DNA from: an uncultured Oscillospiraceae bacterium
Lineage (GTDB): Bacteria; Bacillota; Clostridia; Oscillospirales; Ruminococcaceae
NCBI GenBank assembly: GCA_910587465.1
Contig: CAJUMS010000035.1
Span: 6,536 to 26,417, forward strand
Length of the DNA stretch: 19,882 nucleotides
Reading direction: 5' to 3'
Shown here: piece after piece, positions 13,613 through 19,882 of the stretch
How the letters are laid out: each line of letters opens with the position of its first letter
Numbering within the stretch: position 1 is the stretch's first letter
Program-made: the position numbers and the translations under genes
The notes under the pieces: generated by a model
What the model saw: only the letters and a program-made list of their open reading frames with translations
Told to the model about the DNA's origin: nothing
The model's database searches: none

Positions 13613-14344
13613 ATGAATGACAAAGGATTTGTAAAGCTCAACAGGAGCATAAAGGACAAGCCGTGGTACGGCGATAACGGCACAATGAGAATGTACATAA
13701 CATTGCTTATCAATGCGGCTTGGAGGGATCTCGACTACGACGGAATGACATTGCACAAGGGGCAGTATGTGACAAGCATTGCAAAGCTCGGAGAGATGTG
13801 CGGTCTAACTATCCGACAGACCCGAACGGCACTAAGTCACCTCAAAGCGACAAAGGACATAACAGTGCAGACAACCGCGAAATACAGCATTGTAACGCTG
13901 AACAGCTATGACGTTCAACCGCCCGCCGCCAAGTCTGTCGACAACCTTGCCGACAAGCACCCCGACACGGTAAGCGACAACATAAGTAGAAGTAAAGAAG
14001 AAGAAAAAAAAGAAATTAAAAAAGAAGAAAAGGAAGAAGCGGCTGCGCCGCTTCCCACTCCCCTTTCTTCCGATAATTCCTTTGATAAAATGCCAAACGA
14101 CAACCCCGTAACGCAGGACGAGCTTACCGCTATGTACGGCAAGGAAAACGTTGCCGTATATTCAAGAAAGTTCGAAATCTGGGCTGAGCGAAAGGGGATA
14201 AAGGGCGTAAACAAGCTCGGCACTATCGCGAAGTGGCTCGCCGAAGACGGGGTAACGAAACAGCGCTCTTCGTCATTCGATCAGCGCGATGTGATGTGCA
14301 ATTTACTGCACAAATACCGCAGACCCGTTGACAATGACGGCTAA
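13613..14344 (+). CDS. Phage/ICE-type replication initiator-like protein
   Basis: A 243-aa protein. The N-terminal half (about 1-105) reads as the winged-helix domain of phage replisome organisers or DnaD-like proteins: GFVKLNRSI, KPWYGDNGTMRMYITLLINAAW, LHKGQYVTSIAKLGEMCGLTIRQTRTALSHLK, and ITVQTTAKYSIVTLNSYDVQ. Residues about 118-150 are a highly charged Lys/Glu linker. The C-terminal part (about 165-243) is a short helical domain like the DnaB-loader part of such proteins. SD AAAGGAG at 13600-13606 precedes the ATG at 13613. The gene stands alone, with no integrase, helicase or att site, and its middle is poly-purine and AT-rich relative to neighbours, so it looks like the remnant of a lost prophage or integrative element. 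The promoter of glmS overlaps its 3' end. Confidence 0.8.
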   Translation: MNDKGFVKLNRSIKDKPWYGDNGTMRMYITLLINAAWRDLDYDGMTLHKGQYVTSIAKLGEMCGLTIRQTRTALSHLKATKDITVQTTAKYSIVTLNSYDVQPPAAKSVDNLADKHPDTVSDNISRSKEEEKKEIKKEEKEEAAAPLPTPLSSDNSFDKMPNDNPVTQDELTAMYGKENVAVYSRKFEIWAERKGIKGVNKLGTIAKWLAEDGVTKQRSSSFDQRDVMCNLLHKYRRPVDNDG

Positions 14345-14356
14345 AAGTGATATAAT
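14328..14356 (+). promoter_or_regulatory. Sigma-A promoter for glmS, inside the preceding gene
   Basis: TTGACA at 14328-14333 and TATAAT at 14351-14356, spacer 17 bp. The -35 lies in the last codons of the replication-protein gene (stop 14342-14344). A start near 14363 leaves about 45 nt of leader, too short for a glmS ribozyme. Confidence 0.9.
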
Positions 14357-14407
14357 TAACGTATTGGGAATAAAATAGAAATAAATCATTTTATGGGGGA
14401 AAATACT

Positions 14408-16258
14408 ATGTGCGGAATTGTTGGCTACATCGGCGGGCGCGACTGCGCGGACGTTCTTATGGACGGACTTGAAAAGCTGGAATACCGCGGCTATGACAGC
14501 GCGGGTATCGCGGTGTTTGAGAAGAACGCCCGGAGCCCGGGTGGTACTATCAGCACAGTCAAGACGCGCGGCAAACTGAAATGTATGGCGGATAAGCTCG
14601 CCGCGGAGGGCAAGCCCGAGGGGTTCTGCGGGATAGGACATACGCGCTGGGCTACTCACGGAGAGCCATCCGATATCAATTCGCACCCTCACTCCAACGG
14701 GCGCGTTACGATTGTACATAACGGCATTATCGAGAACTACACGGAGCTTAAAGAGTTCCTTTCAGAAAAGGGTTACTCGTTCGTCAGCCAGACCGACAGC
14801 GAGATAGTCGCGTGTTTGTTGGATTTTTACTTCGATGGCAGCGATCCGCTGCGCGCTATCATGGAGACCGTCAAGGAACTGCGCGGCAGCTACGCTCTCG
14901 GGATACTGTTTAAGGACTTCCCGGATCACGTGTATGCTACGCGAAAGGGCAGTCCGCTGATTGTCGGTCTTGGCGATAGCGAATACTTTATTGCGAGCGA
15001 TATCCCCGCGTTCCTGAAATACACAAAGGACTACGCTATTCTTGACGACGACGAGATAGTCGCTATCGACAACGGCGGCGTGAAGTTCTTCGACGTTCAC
15101 GGCATCGCGGTCAAAAAGCAGATACACACCGCCGACTGGGATATCGAGCAGGCGCAGAAATGCGGTTATCCACACTATATGCTCAAGGAAATTTACGAGC
15201 AGCCCGACGTTGTGGAGAAAACGCTGGACAGCATAATTACGGACGGCGTTCCCGATTTTTCGGGTATAGGGCTTACCGACGAGCTTTTACGCGGCGTTAA
15301 GCGCGTTTTCGTTGTCGCTTGCGGTACGGCTATGCACGCGGGTATCGTGGCAAGATACGCGGTGGAAAAGCTCGCGAGAGTACCCGTCGCGGTCGAGATT
15401 GCCAGCGAGTTCCGCTACATGGACCCGATAGTCGGCGAGGACGACCTTGTTATACTTGTGTCGCAGTCGGGCGAGACCGCGGACACGATTGCAAGCCTTG
15501 AATTAGCGAAGTCGCGCGGCGCAAAGACACTCGCGGTTGTGAACGTCAAGTACTCCGCGATAGCGCGGGGCGCGGATATGTGCATACATACGCTTGCGGG
15601 TCCCGAGATAGCGGTCGCGAGCACAAAGGCGTATATGGTTCAGATAACGGTGCTGTACGCGCTGGCGTTTCGTTTTGCCTACGCGCGGGGTAATATCCTC
15701 GAAAGCGAGATGAAACGGCTCACGGCACAATTGTACAACGCTCCCAAGGCTATTCGGGACGTTATCGACAACAAGGACGAATGCCAGTTCATAGCGTCGC
15801 AGCTTGTGAACGTCGAGACGCTGTTCTTTATCGGTCGCGGCTTTGACTATGCGCTTTCGCTTGAGGGCTCGTTAAAGCTAAAGGAGATCACCTACATTCA
15901 CTCCGAAGCGTATGCCGCGGGCGAGTTGAAGCACGGCACTATTTCGCTGATAGAGCATAATATCCCCGTCATCACGGTGGCTACGCAGCGGAACATTCTC
16001 GCAAAGACCGTCAGCAATATGGAGGAGGTCAAGGCGCGGGGAGCTACTATTATCGCTGTCTGCCGCAAGGGAACTGAGTTCGCCGAGGGCACGGTCGACA
16101 TAGAGCTAAAGCTGAATATCGGAGACGAGCTTGACGATATGCTTATACCTCTGCCGACGGTGTGTGCTCTGCAATTGATAGCGTATTACACGTCGGTACT
16201 GCGCGGTATCGACCCCGACAAGCCCCGCAATCTCGCGAAGTCGGTAACTACGGAATAA
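14408..16258 (+). CDS. glmS: Glutamine--fructose-6-phosphate aminotransferase (isomerizing)
   Basis: A 616-aa GlmS: fructose-6-phosphate plus glutamine to glucosamine-6-phosphate plus glutamate, the first step to UDP-GlcNAc and peptidoglycan. The start is ATG 14408, because the catalytic Cys must be residue 2 (M-C-G-I-V-G-Y-I-G) and SD GGGGGA is at about 14395-14400. Glutaminase domain: C2, RGYDSAGIA (27-35), GHTRWATHG (77-85), HNGIIENY (104-111) and TDSEI (129-133). Two SIS sugar-isomerase domains follow, with VVACGTAMHAG and SQSGETADT in the first. The C-terminus DKPRNLAKSVTTE is the classic family end. Length is normal. It has its own promoter and no upstream ribozyme, and ends against a convergent gene that shares the hairpin at 16264. 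Confidence 0.97.
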   Translation: MCGIVGYIGGRDCADVLMDGLEKLEYRGYDSAGIAVFEKNARSPGGTISTVKTRGKLKCMADKLAAEGKPEGFCGIGHTRWATHGEPSDINSHPHSNGRVTIVHNGIIENYTELKEFLSEKGYSFVSQTDSEIVACLLDFYFDGSDPLRAIMETVKELRGSYALGILFKDFPDHVYATRKGSPLIVGLGDSEYFIASDIPAFLKYTKDYAILDDDEIVAIDNGGVKFFDVHGIAVKKQIHTADWDIEQAQKCGYPHYMLKEIYEQPDVVEKTLDSIITDGVPDFSGIGLTDELLRGVKRVFVVACGTAMHAGIVARYAVEKLARVPVAVEIASEFRYMDPIVGEDDLVILVSQSGETADTIASLELAKSRGAKTLAVVNVKYSAIARGADMCIHTLAGPEIAVASTKAYMVQITVLYALAFRFAYARGNILESEMKRLTAQLYNAPKAIRDVIDNKDECQFIASQLVNVETLFFIGRGFDYALSLEGSLKLKEITYIHSEAYAAGELKHGTISLIEHNIPVITVATQRNILAKTVSNMEEVKARGATIIAVCRKGTEFAEGTVDIELKLNIGDELDDMLIPLPTVCALQLIAYYTSVLRGIDPDKPRNLAKSVTTE

Positions 16259-16288
16259 AAAATAAAGGCTCACCAAGCGTGAGCCTTT
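16256..16288 (-). terminator. Terminator between convergent glmS and the solute-binding gene
   Basis: AAAGGCTCAC (16264-16273) pairs perfectly with GTGAGCCTTT (16279-16288) around CAAGC. Reading the minus strand, the stem is followed by ATTTTTT, so it is a good terminator for the minus-strand gene. On the plus strand only three T follow, making it weaker for glmS. Confidence 0.88.
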
Positions 16289-16293
16289 GGTAA

Positions 16294-17631
16294 TTACAGC
16301 ATTGCGTTTATGCGTTCGAGGTCCGCGTCTATCGCGGCGATATTGTAATCGGGCTTGGCGTTGCCCTCTAACAATATCTCGTCCGCCGAGGAGAAGATAA
16401 GCTTTATTGCGGCGTTCGCGTCCCTGTCGAGACATAGCCCCTCGTCGAGGACGAGCTCGTAGTCGCCGCCGCGGATAAATTCCATCCATTCGACGTCGGA
16501 TTGGAGCAGTCCGAGCTTTTTCATTTCGCTGCGGCGCTCTTTGATACCGTCGTCGCTCGTCTCGGCTATTCGCGAGCAGTTTATAAAGCTTGCGGCATTG
16601 CGGATATTCTTTGCGCCCTTGGGCACGAGAAAGCCTTCCGAGACCGCGCGGACATAATACGTGCCGTCACTGTCAAACTGCGGGAACGGCACTATTCCGA
16701 CGTTGAAGCTCGGGCTAAGTGTTCTCAGCTCTCCGAGAGTGCGCTCATCGGTGCACATAAACATACTCATTGCAGTCCTGAGCGGATCGGTGCGCTGATC
16801 GTCCTGATTACAGCGGTATACGGAGAAGAAGCTGCGCATATCAAGATAGTTCCGGCTTCCGATACGGCTCACAAATTTTCCGTTTTCATCTTTTTCGATC
16901 AGCGCCGCTCCCGTAGAGTTTAAAATATTCTCGGCGACACCCGAGGCATAGAAATAGCTGTCTATGCCCAGAGAGGCGTCAAGCTGTTCGGCGCAGTCGA
17001 TAAGCCTGTCCATAGTCCACTCGCCCTTTTCGTAGAGCTTTTCGGGGTCGGGGATATTGAACTGCACACACCGCATTTTATCGTACAGCATTATCTGCGG
17101 CGAGACGGTTATGCCCGTGGGGTAGAAATAGTGCGCGCCCTTGAACGAATAGTGGTCGATATAGCTTGAAAATTCCTCCCACTGAGGCGCGGCGGCGTCC
17201 ATGTAAGACGTTAAGTCCTCGTAGATATTCTTCGACATCAGGAACGGGAACGTGTTCTCGCGCTTTTCCGTAAGGTCGGGCGATTCGTCCGAATTGATAA
17301 GCTCTGAGAGCCTGCTCTCGTATTGATAATCGCTCACGTGGACGATCGTCACGGGCGTTTCCGAGGTGCTCAGTCCCACGGTATTGGCATAGGTATTCAG
17401 TGCCGCGGTGCTTATTTCACCCGTGCCGAGGAACGTCAGACAGGGGGTCTCGGTGTTGCTCGCGAGCATGGGTATCTCAAACGCGGATATGGCGGAGCTT
17501 TCCTCGTCCGAATACGTCACGGCGCTGTTCTGCAATACGCCCGAACGCGGGCTTTCCGCGGAACAGCCGCATACCGTAAGCACCCCCGCAAGCATGACCG
17601 CGGCGGTAATTTTTCGCGCGATATTCAACAC
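16294..17631 (-). CDS. Extracellular solute-binding lipoprotein (ABC sugar type)
   Basis: A 445-aa lipoprotein. A hydrophobic signal (about 9-20) leads to the Cys pair C21-G-C23; C23 with Gly at -1 is the likely lipidated residue. The remainder has the layout of family 1 extracellular solute-binding proteins: LNTYANTVG, DESPDL, FPFLMSKNIYEDLTSYMD, GAHYFYPTGITVSPQIMLYDKM, EKGEWTMDRLIDCAEQL, NVGIVPFPQFDSDGTYYVRAVSEGFLVPKGAKNIRNAASFI. Start codon is GTG (17631-17629) behind a G-rich SD at 17636-17643. No permease or ATPase genes are adjacent, so it is an orphan: either it uses transporter parts encoded elsewhere or it acts as a sensor or enzyme partner. The ligand cannot be predicted. It has its own promoter. 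Confidence 0.85.
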   Translation of the reverse strand: MLNIARKITAAVMLAGVLTVCGCSAESPRSGVLQNSAVTYSDEESSAISAFEIPMLASNTETPCLTFLGTGEISTAALNTYANTVGLSTSETPVTIVHVSDYQYESRLSELINSDESPDLTEKRENTFPFLMSKNIYEDLTSYMDAAAPQWEEFSSYIDHYSFKGAHYFYPTGITVSPQIMLYDKMRCVQFNIPDPEKLYEKGEWTMDRLIDCAEQLDASLGIDSYFYASGVAENILNSTGAALIEKDENGKFVSRIGSRNYLDMRSFFSVYRCNQDDQRTDPLRTAMSMFMCTDERTLGELRTLSPSFNVGIVPFPQFDSDGTYYVRAVSEGFLVPKGAKNIRNAASFINCSRIAETSDDGIKERRSEMKKLGLLQSDVEWMEFIRGGDYELVLDEGLCLDRDANAAIKLIFSSADEILLEGNAKPDYNIAAIDADLERINAML

Positions 17632-17647
17632 TTATCCCCCCTTACCT

Positions 17648-17683
17648 TGCTATAATGCAAACTTTCACATTTACATTATAGCA
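17648..17683. repeat. Inverted repeat over the solute-binding gene promoter
   Basis: TGCTATAATG (17648-17657) and CATTATAGCA (17674-17683) are exact reverse complements 16 bp apart. One arm contains the minus-strand -10. The two arms therefore look like opposed extended -10 elements, or a dyad operator. Only one arm has a -35 at the right distance. Confidence 0.65.
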
Positions 17684-17703
17684 CAACAGGGGAGATTAGT
17701 CAA
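17675..17703 (-). promoter_or_regulatory. Minus-strand sigma-A promoter for the solute-binding gene
   Basis: On the minus strand TTGACT (17703-17698) and TATAAT (17680-17675) with a 17-bp spacer; start expected near 17668. The -35 overlaps the stop codon of the small ORF upstream (17702-17700). Confidence 0.88.
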
Positions 17704-17843
17704 GTATTTTTTCTGTTGTCGGATATTTTTCCGCATTTCCCGTCCTTGACGAGGTAGGTCTCGGTGAAGCCCCTGTCCTTTTCGACGGACTTGCCGCTAT
17801 GATTAACGATTATGATAATTCTGCGGACGGTCTCGGTTTTCAT
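17700..17843 (-). CDS. Small ORF (47 aa), unknown
   Basis: Starts ATG (17843-17841) 10 bases after the stop of the DUF4261-type gene, with a weak SD AAAGAG five bases before it. The product, MKTETVRRIIIIVNHSGKSV followed by a basic stretch ending SDNRKNT, has one beta-like hydrophobic core (VRRIIIIV) and many charged residues. The same frame stays open upstream inside the previous gene, so part of the openness may be chance. The tight spacing and codon-like composition favour a real gene, but I do not recognise it. Confidence 0.45.
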   Translation of the reverse strand: MKTETVRRIIIIVNHSGKSVEKDRGFTETYLVKDGKCGKISDNRKNT

Positions 17844-17853
17844 CTGCGCTCTT

Positions 17854-18750
17854 TTACTGTCTTGTTCCTGCGGCGAATTCTCCGCAGTTGATGTCAAGCA
17901 CGGTGCGGACGGGCTGTATCAGCGAGTCCTCGTACTGCGTTCTCCATTGGGGCTCCCACTGCATACTGCCGTTTTCGTCAAGGCTGTCGACAGTCTCGCC
18001 GCTTTTTATCGGGAACTCGTTGTCGAACTGATAGCTTGCGATATTGTAGACGTAATTCACGACGTGATTGGGGTCCATACCGTGGAAATGCACCTGAACG
18101 TCCGCGCCGCCGAACGCGAAAAATCCGATAGTGTCAACTATCTTATCGTCTGCCGTACCGTTTATCGTGAAAAACCGCGCGTTCACGGCGAGACGGATAA
18201 AGCGTCCCGAGAGGTCGAACTGCCTGCACTCCTCGAAGTCCTCGGGCGTGGTGAGCTTGCCGCTGTGGAGGACGTAGATGCCCTCGCAGGTCGGGTAGCA
18301 TTGCAGTGCCGCGCCGACCTGCGCGAGGAACAGCTCCGCCTGCTCCTTGTAGTGCAGTCCCGCCGACATCATGGCGAACACGTCCACACACCATTTGAAT
18401 TCGTCGATCTTCGCCGCGCCGTCCTTATAATCCCAGAATTGACTGCGCTTGATCTCGTCGATATTCTCGGCGGAGAATTCGCGGGGGGCGAGGTAGTCCG
18501 CGAGCGGCGGCATTCCCTGCGGCGCGTCCTTGAATACCGCCTTGTACTTTGCCACGGAAAACATGGGCATATCGGGCTTGTCGCTGATGTTCTCAACAGC
18601 GCCGATCTCGCGTTCGAGCGCGGCTTTAAGCGCGTTCGGGTCCGCCATATCGGGCTTTTCGGTGAATAATAACTGCGCCATCATCATCTGATTGCGGTCG
18701 AGAACGCGGTCATTGGTGTCCTGATCGATAATTTTCTTGCTCATACTCAT
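17854..18750 (-). CDS. DUF4261-type protein
   Basis: A 298-aa soluble protein. The C-terminal part has the layout I associate with DUF4261: a region VDTIGFFAFGGADVQVHFHG, then MDPNHVVNYVYNIASYQFD, then KSGETVD and a conserved tail EDSLIQPVRTVLDINCGEF. The N-terminal part (about 20-100) is helical and charged, and the middle carries FALSAGLHYKEQAELFLAQ-type helices and 'GIYVLHSGKLTTPEDF'. No catalytic function is established for the family. The start is ATG 18750 (MSMSKK), ten bases after SD AAGGAG at 18761-18766; ATG 18744 would be 16 bases away. The SD overlaps the stop codon of pgsA (18767-18765), so the gene is translationally coupled to it. Confidence 0.8.
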   Translation of the reverse strand: MSMSKKIIDQDTNDRVLDRNQMMMAQLLFTEKPDMADPNALKAALEREIGAVENISDKPDMPMFSVAKYKAVFKDAPQGMPPLADYLAPREFSAENIDEIKRSQFWDYKDGAAKIDEFKWCVDVFAMMSAGLHYKEQAELFLAQVGAALQCYPTCEGIYVLHSGKLTTPEDFEECRQFDLSGRFIRLAVNARFFTINGTADDKIVDTIGFFAFGGADVQVHFHGMDPNHVVNYVYNIASYQFDNEFPIKSGETVDSLDENGSMQWEPQWRTQYEDSLIQPVRTVLDINCGEFAAGTRQ

Positions 18751-18764
18751 AATGTGTGATCTCC

Positions 18765-19337
18765 TTATTTACTCGGGTCGATATACTCTCTGCTGTCGTA
18801 ACAATAAACAACGCCGGAAATAACGGTCAGCAAAGCCGACAGATACATCAGAACGTCGCGGACTGTCTGAGCGGGGAATCCCGCCGATAATCCGAAGTCT
18901 TCTGTAAGTACGCCGAGTATCAGCATAACCGCCATGGCGACCATAGTGACCGCCGTTTTCAGCTTGCCCCAGATGTTCGCGGGTATCACCTTTTTCTTCT
19001 CGGAGGTCGCCGCGACGAGCCTTATTCCCGACACTATGAACTCCCGCGCCAGTATTACGAACGCGACCCAAGCATACGTCCACCCCAGCTCCACGAAGCA
19101 GATAAGCGCCGCCGCGACCAGTATTTTGTCTGCCAGGGGGTCGAGAAACTTTCCGAAATCCGTCACCATATCGTACTTCCGCGCAATTTTTCCGTCGAGC
19201 ATATCCGTAATGCTCGCGAGCGCGAACAGTATCAGCGCCCACAAAAAGCGCAGCGGCACGAACTCCGCGCTCATAAAGAACACGAAAAACGGCACTATTA
19301 TCACGCGGAACATCGTTAGTTTATTGGCTAGGTTCAT
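18765..19337 (-). CDS. pgsA: CDP-diacylglycerol--glycerol-3-phosphate 3-phosphatidyltransferase
   Basis: A 190-aa integral membrane enzyme that makes phosphatidylglycerophosphate from CDP-diacylglycerol and glycerol-3-phosphate, the first committed step to phosphatidylglycerol and cardiolipin. The CDP-alcohol phosphotransferase signature D-x2-DG-x2-AR-x8-G-x3-D-x3-D is complete: D45, D48, G49, A52, R53, G62, D66, D70. About five to six membrane helices follow the usual pattern, and length is normal. Start ATG 19337 with SD GAGGTGA nearby. It follows rimO by 59 bases, the adjacency commonly seen in Firmicutes (rimO-pgsA). Confidence 0.95.
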   Translation of the reverse strand: MNLANKLTMFRVIIVPFFVFFMSAEFVPLRFLWALILFALASITDMLDGKIARKYDMVTDFGKFLDPLADKILVAAALICFVELGWTYAWVAFVILAREFIVSGIRLVAATSEKKKVIPANIWGKLKTAVTMVAMAVMLILGVLTEDFGLSAGFPAQTVRDVLMYLSALLTVISGVVYCYDSREYIDPSK

Positions 19338-19396
19338 ATCGTTTCACCTCAAAAGTTTTTTTGACTGCAACTTACCACTGCCGCCGTATCGTTTAT

Positions 19397-19882
19397 TTAA
19401 GTTAATTCACCTATCAGATTGTTGTCCAGCACGTCCGTAATGCGTATCTTTACGAACTCACCGACGGGCAGACCCTTGCCCTTTGGCGCGGAGAAGTATA
19501 TCATTCCGTCGATCTCGGGCGCGAACATTGCCGAGCGTCCGAAGAAGTGCTCCAGATAGCGGTCAAAGCCCTCGACCACGACCTCGACATCATTGCCGAT
19601 CATACTTTCGTACAGCTCCGCGACGCGCGTATCCTGCTGCTCCTCGAGTATCTCCTTGCGGTGCTCGCGAATCTCCTCGTCCACCTGATCGGGCATTGCG
19701 GCGGCGGGGGTGTTTTCCTCCTCGGAATACGCAAAGCAGCCCATTCTCTCAAAACGCATATCCTGCGCGAACTCGCCGAGCCGATTGAACTGCTCCTCCG
19801 TCTCCCCGGGAAAGCCCGTGATGAACGTCGTGCGGAGCGTTATCCCCGGTATCTCGCGGCGGAGCTTGGCAATAAGCTCGCG
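19397..19882 (-). CDS. rimO: Ribosomal protein S12 methylthiotransferase RimO, C-terminal part
   Basis: The frame is open from the right edge of the window (19882) to the stop at 19399-19397, so the gene is 5'-truncated by the window; the internal ATG at 19759 is not the start. The visible 161 residues contain the end of the radical-SAM barrel (RELIAKLRREIPGITLRTTF, ITGFPGETEEQF), the RimO-typical MRFERMGCFAYSEEENTPAA with MPDQV, the helical EEIREHRKEILEEQQ segment and a C-terminal TRAM domain ending APEIDGMIYF...GEFVKIRITDVLDNNLIGEL. These features separate RimO from MiaB. RimO adds a methylthio group to an Asp of ribosomal protein S12. Its neighbour pgsA fits the common Firmicute order. Confidence 0.93.
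   Translation of the reverse strand, partial: RELIAKLRREIPGITLRTTFITGFPGETEEQFNRLGEFAQDMRFERMGCFAYSEEENTPAAAMPDQVDEEIREHRKEILEEQQDTRVAELYESMIGNDVEVVVEGFDRYLEHFFGRSAMFAPEIDGMIYFSAPKGKGLPVGEFVKIRITDVLDNNLIGELT

Noticed and set aside
14345..14407. glmS ribozyme
   Set aside because: The available leader is far too short and shows no ribozyme core.
17812..18669. 285-aa plus-strand frame opposite the DUF4261-type gene
   Set aside because: No SD and no family features; the minus-strand gene has a good SD, correct operon spacing and conserved motifs.

Overview
The window looks like chromosomal DNA of an anaerobic Clostridia-type Firmicute, most likely an Oscillospiraceae/Ruminococcaceae-like gut organism. 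The evidence is Firmicute gene content (Rex, a SpoIID-like protein, lipoproteins with short lipoboxes, a rimO-pgsA pair), strong Shine-Dalgarno (SD) sites, and many near-consensus sigma-A promoters with exactly 17-bp spacers. The species assignment is inference.

Layout. 1-1294: a 45-bp near-perfect palindrome, then a lipoprotein gene and a zinc-ribbon/TM2 membrane protein gene, closed by an intrinsic terminator. 1293-7113: one apparent operon of Aquifex-type aconitase, two paralogous unknown proteins, a third short MGLF-starting protein, a two-TM membrane protein, NADP-isocitrate dehydrogenase and the redox repressor Rex, ending in a terminator. Its promoter carries a Rex-box-like 7-4-7 operator over the -35, so the last gene of the operon may control the first. 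7131-8317: a promoter with a small unknown gene and an XRE-family regulator whose C-terminal half is a Gly-every-fifth-residue repeat. 8320-9301: a divergent SpoIID-like membrane protein on the minus strand with its own promoter/operator. 9427-10908: citrate synthase with its own promoter and a possibly structured leader. Together citrate synthase, aconitase and ICDH make 2-oxoglutarate from oxaloacetate and acetyl-CoA (the oxidative branch of the TCA cycle), presumably for glutamate synthesis.

10913-14344 is more accessory: a multi-TM unknown protein behind a promoter-proximal terminator-like hairpin; a 431-aa unknown protein whose only plausible start is an AUA codon; a cluster of hairpins that can fold as a three-way junction; and a lone phage/ICE-type replication protein. 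14328-16258 is glmS with a sigma-A promoter inside the preceding gene and no room for a glmS ribozyme. 16264-17703 (minus) is an orphan solute-binding lipoprotein with its own promoter and an inverted repeat over it. 17700-19882 (minus) is a rimO(partial)-pgsA-DUF4261-type-small ORF run.

Best candidates for something undescribed: the uncharacterised genes embedded between acn and icd under probable Rex control, the AUA-start gene, the Gly-pentapeptide XRE protein, the catalytically degenerate SpoIID homologue, and the hairpin family at 10950 and 13425 with compensatory arm changes. All family names come from reading motifs and memory; no search was run.
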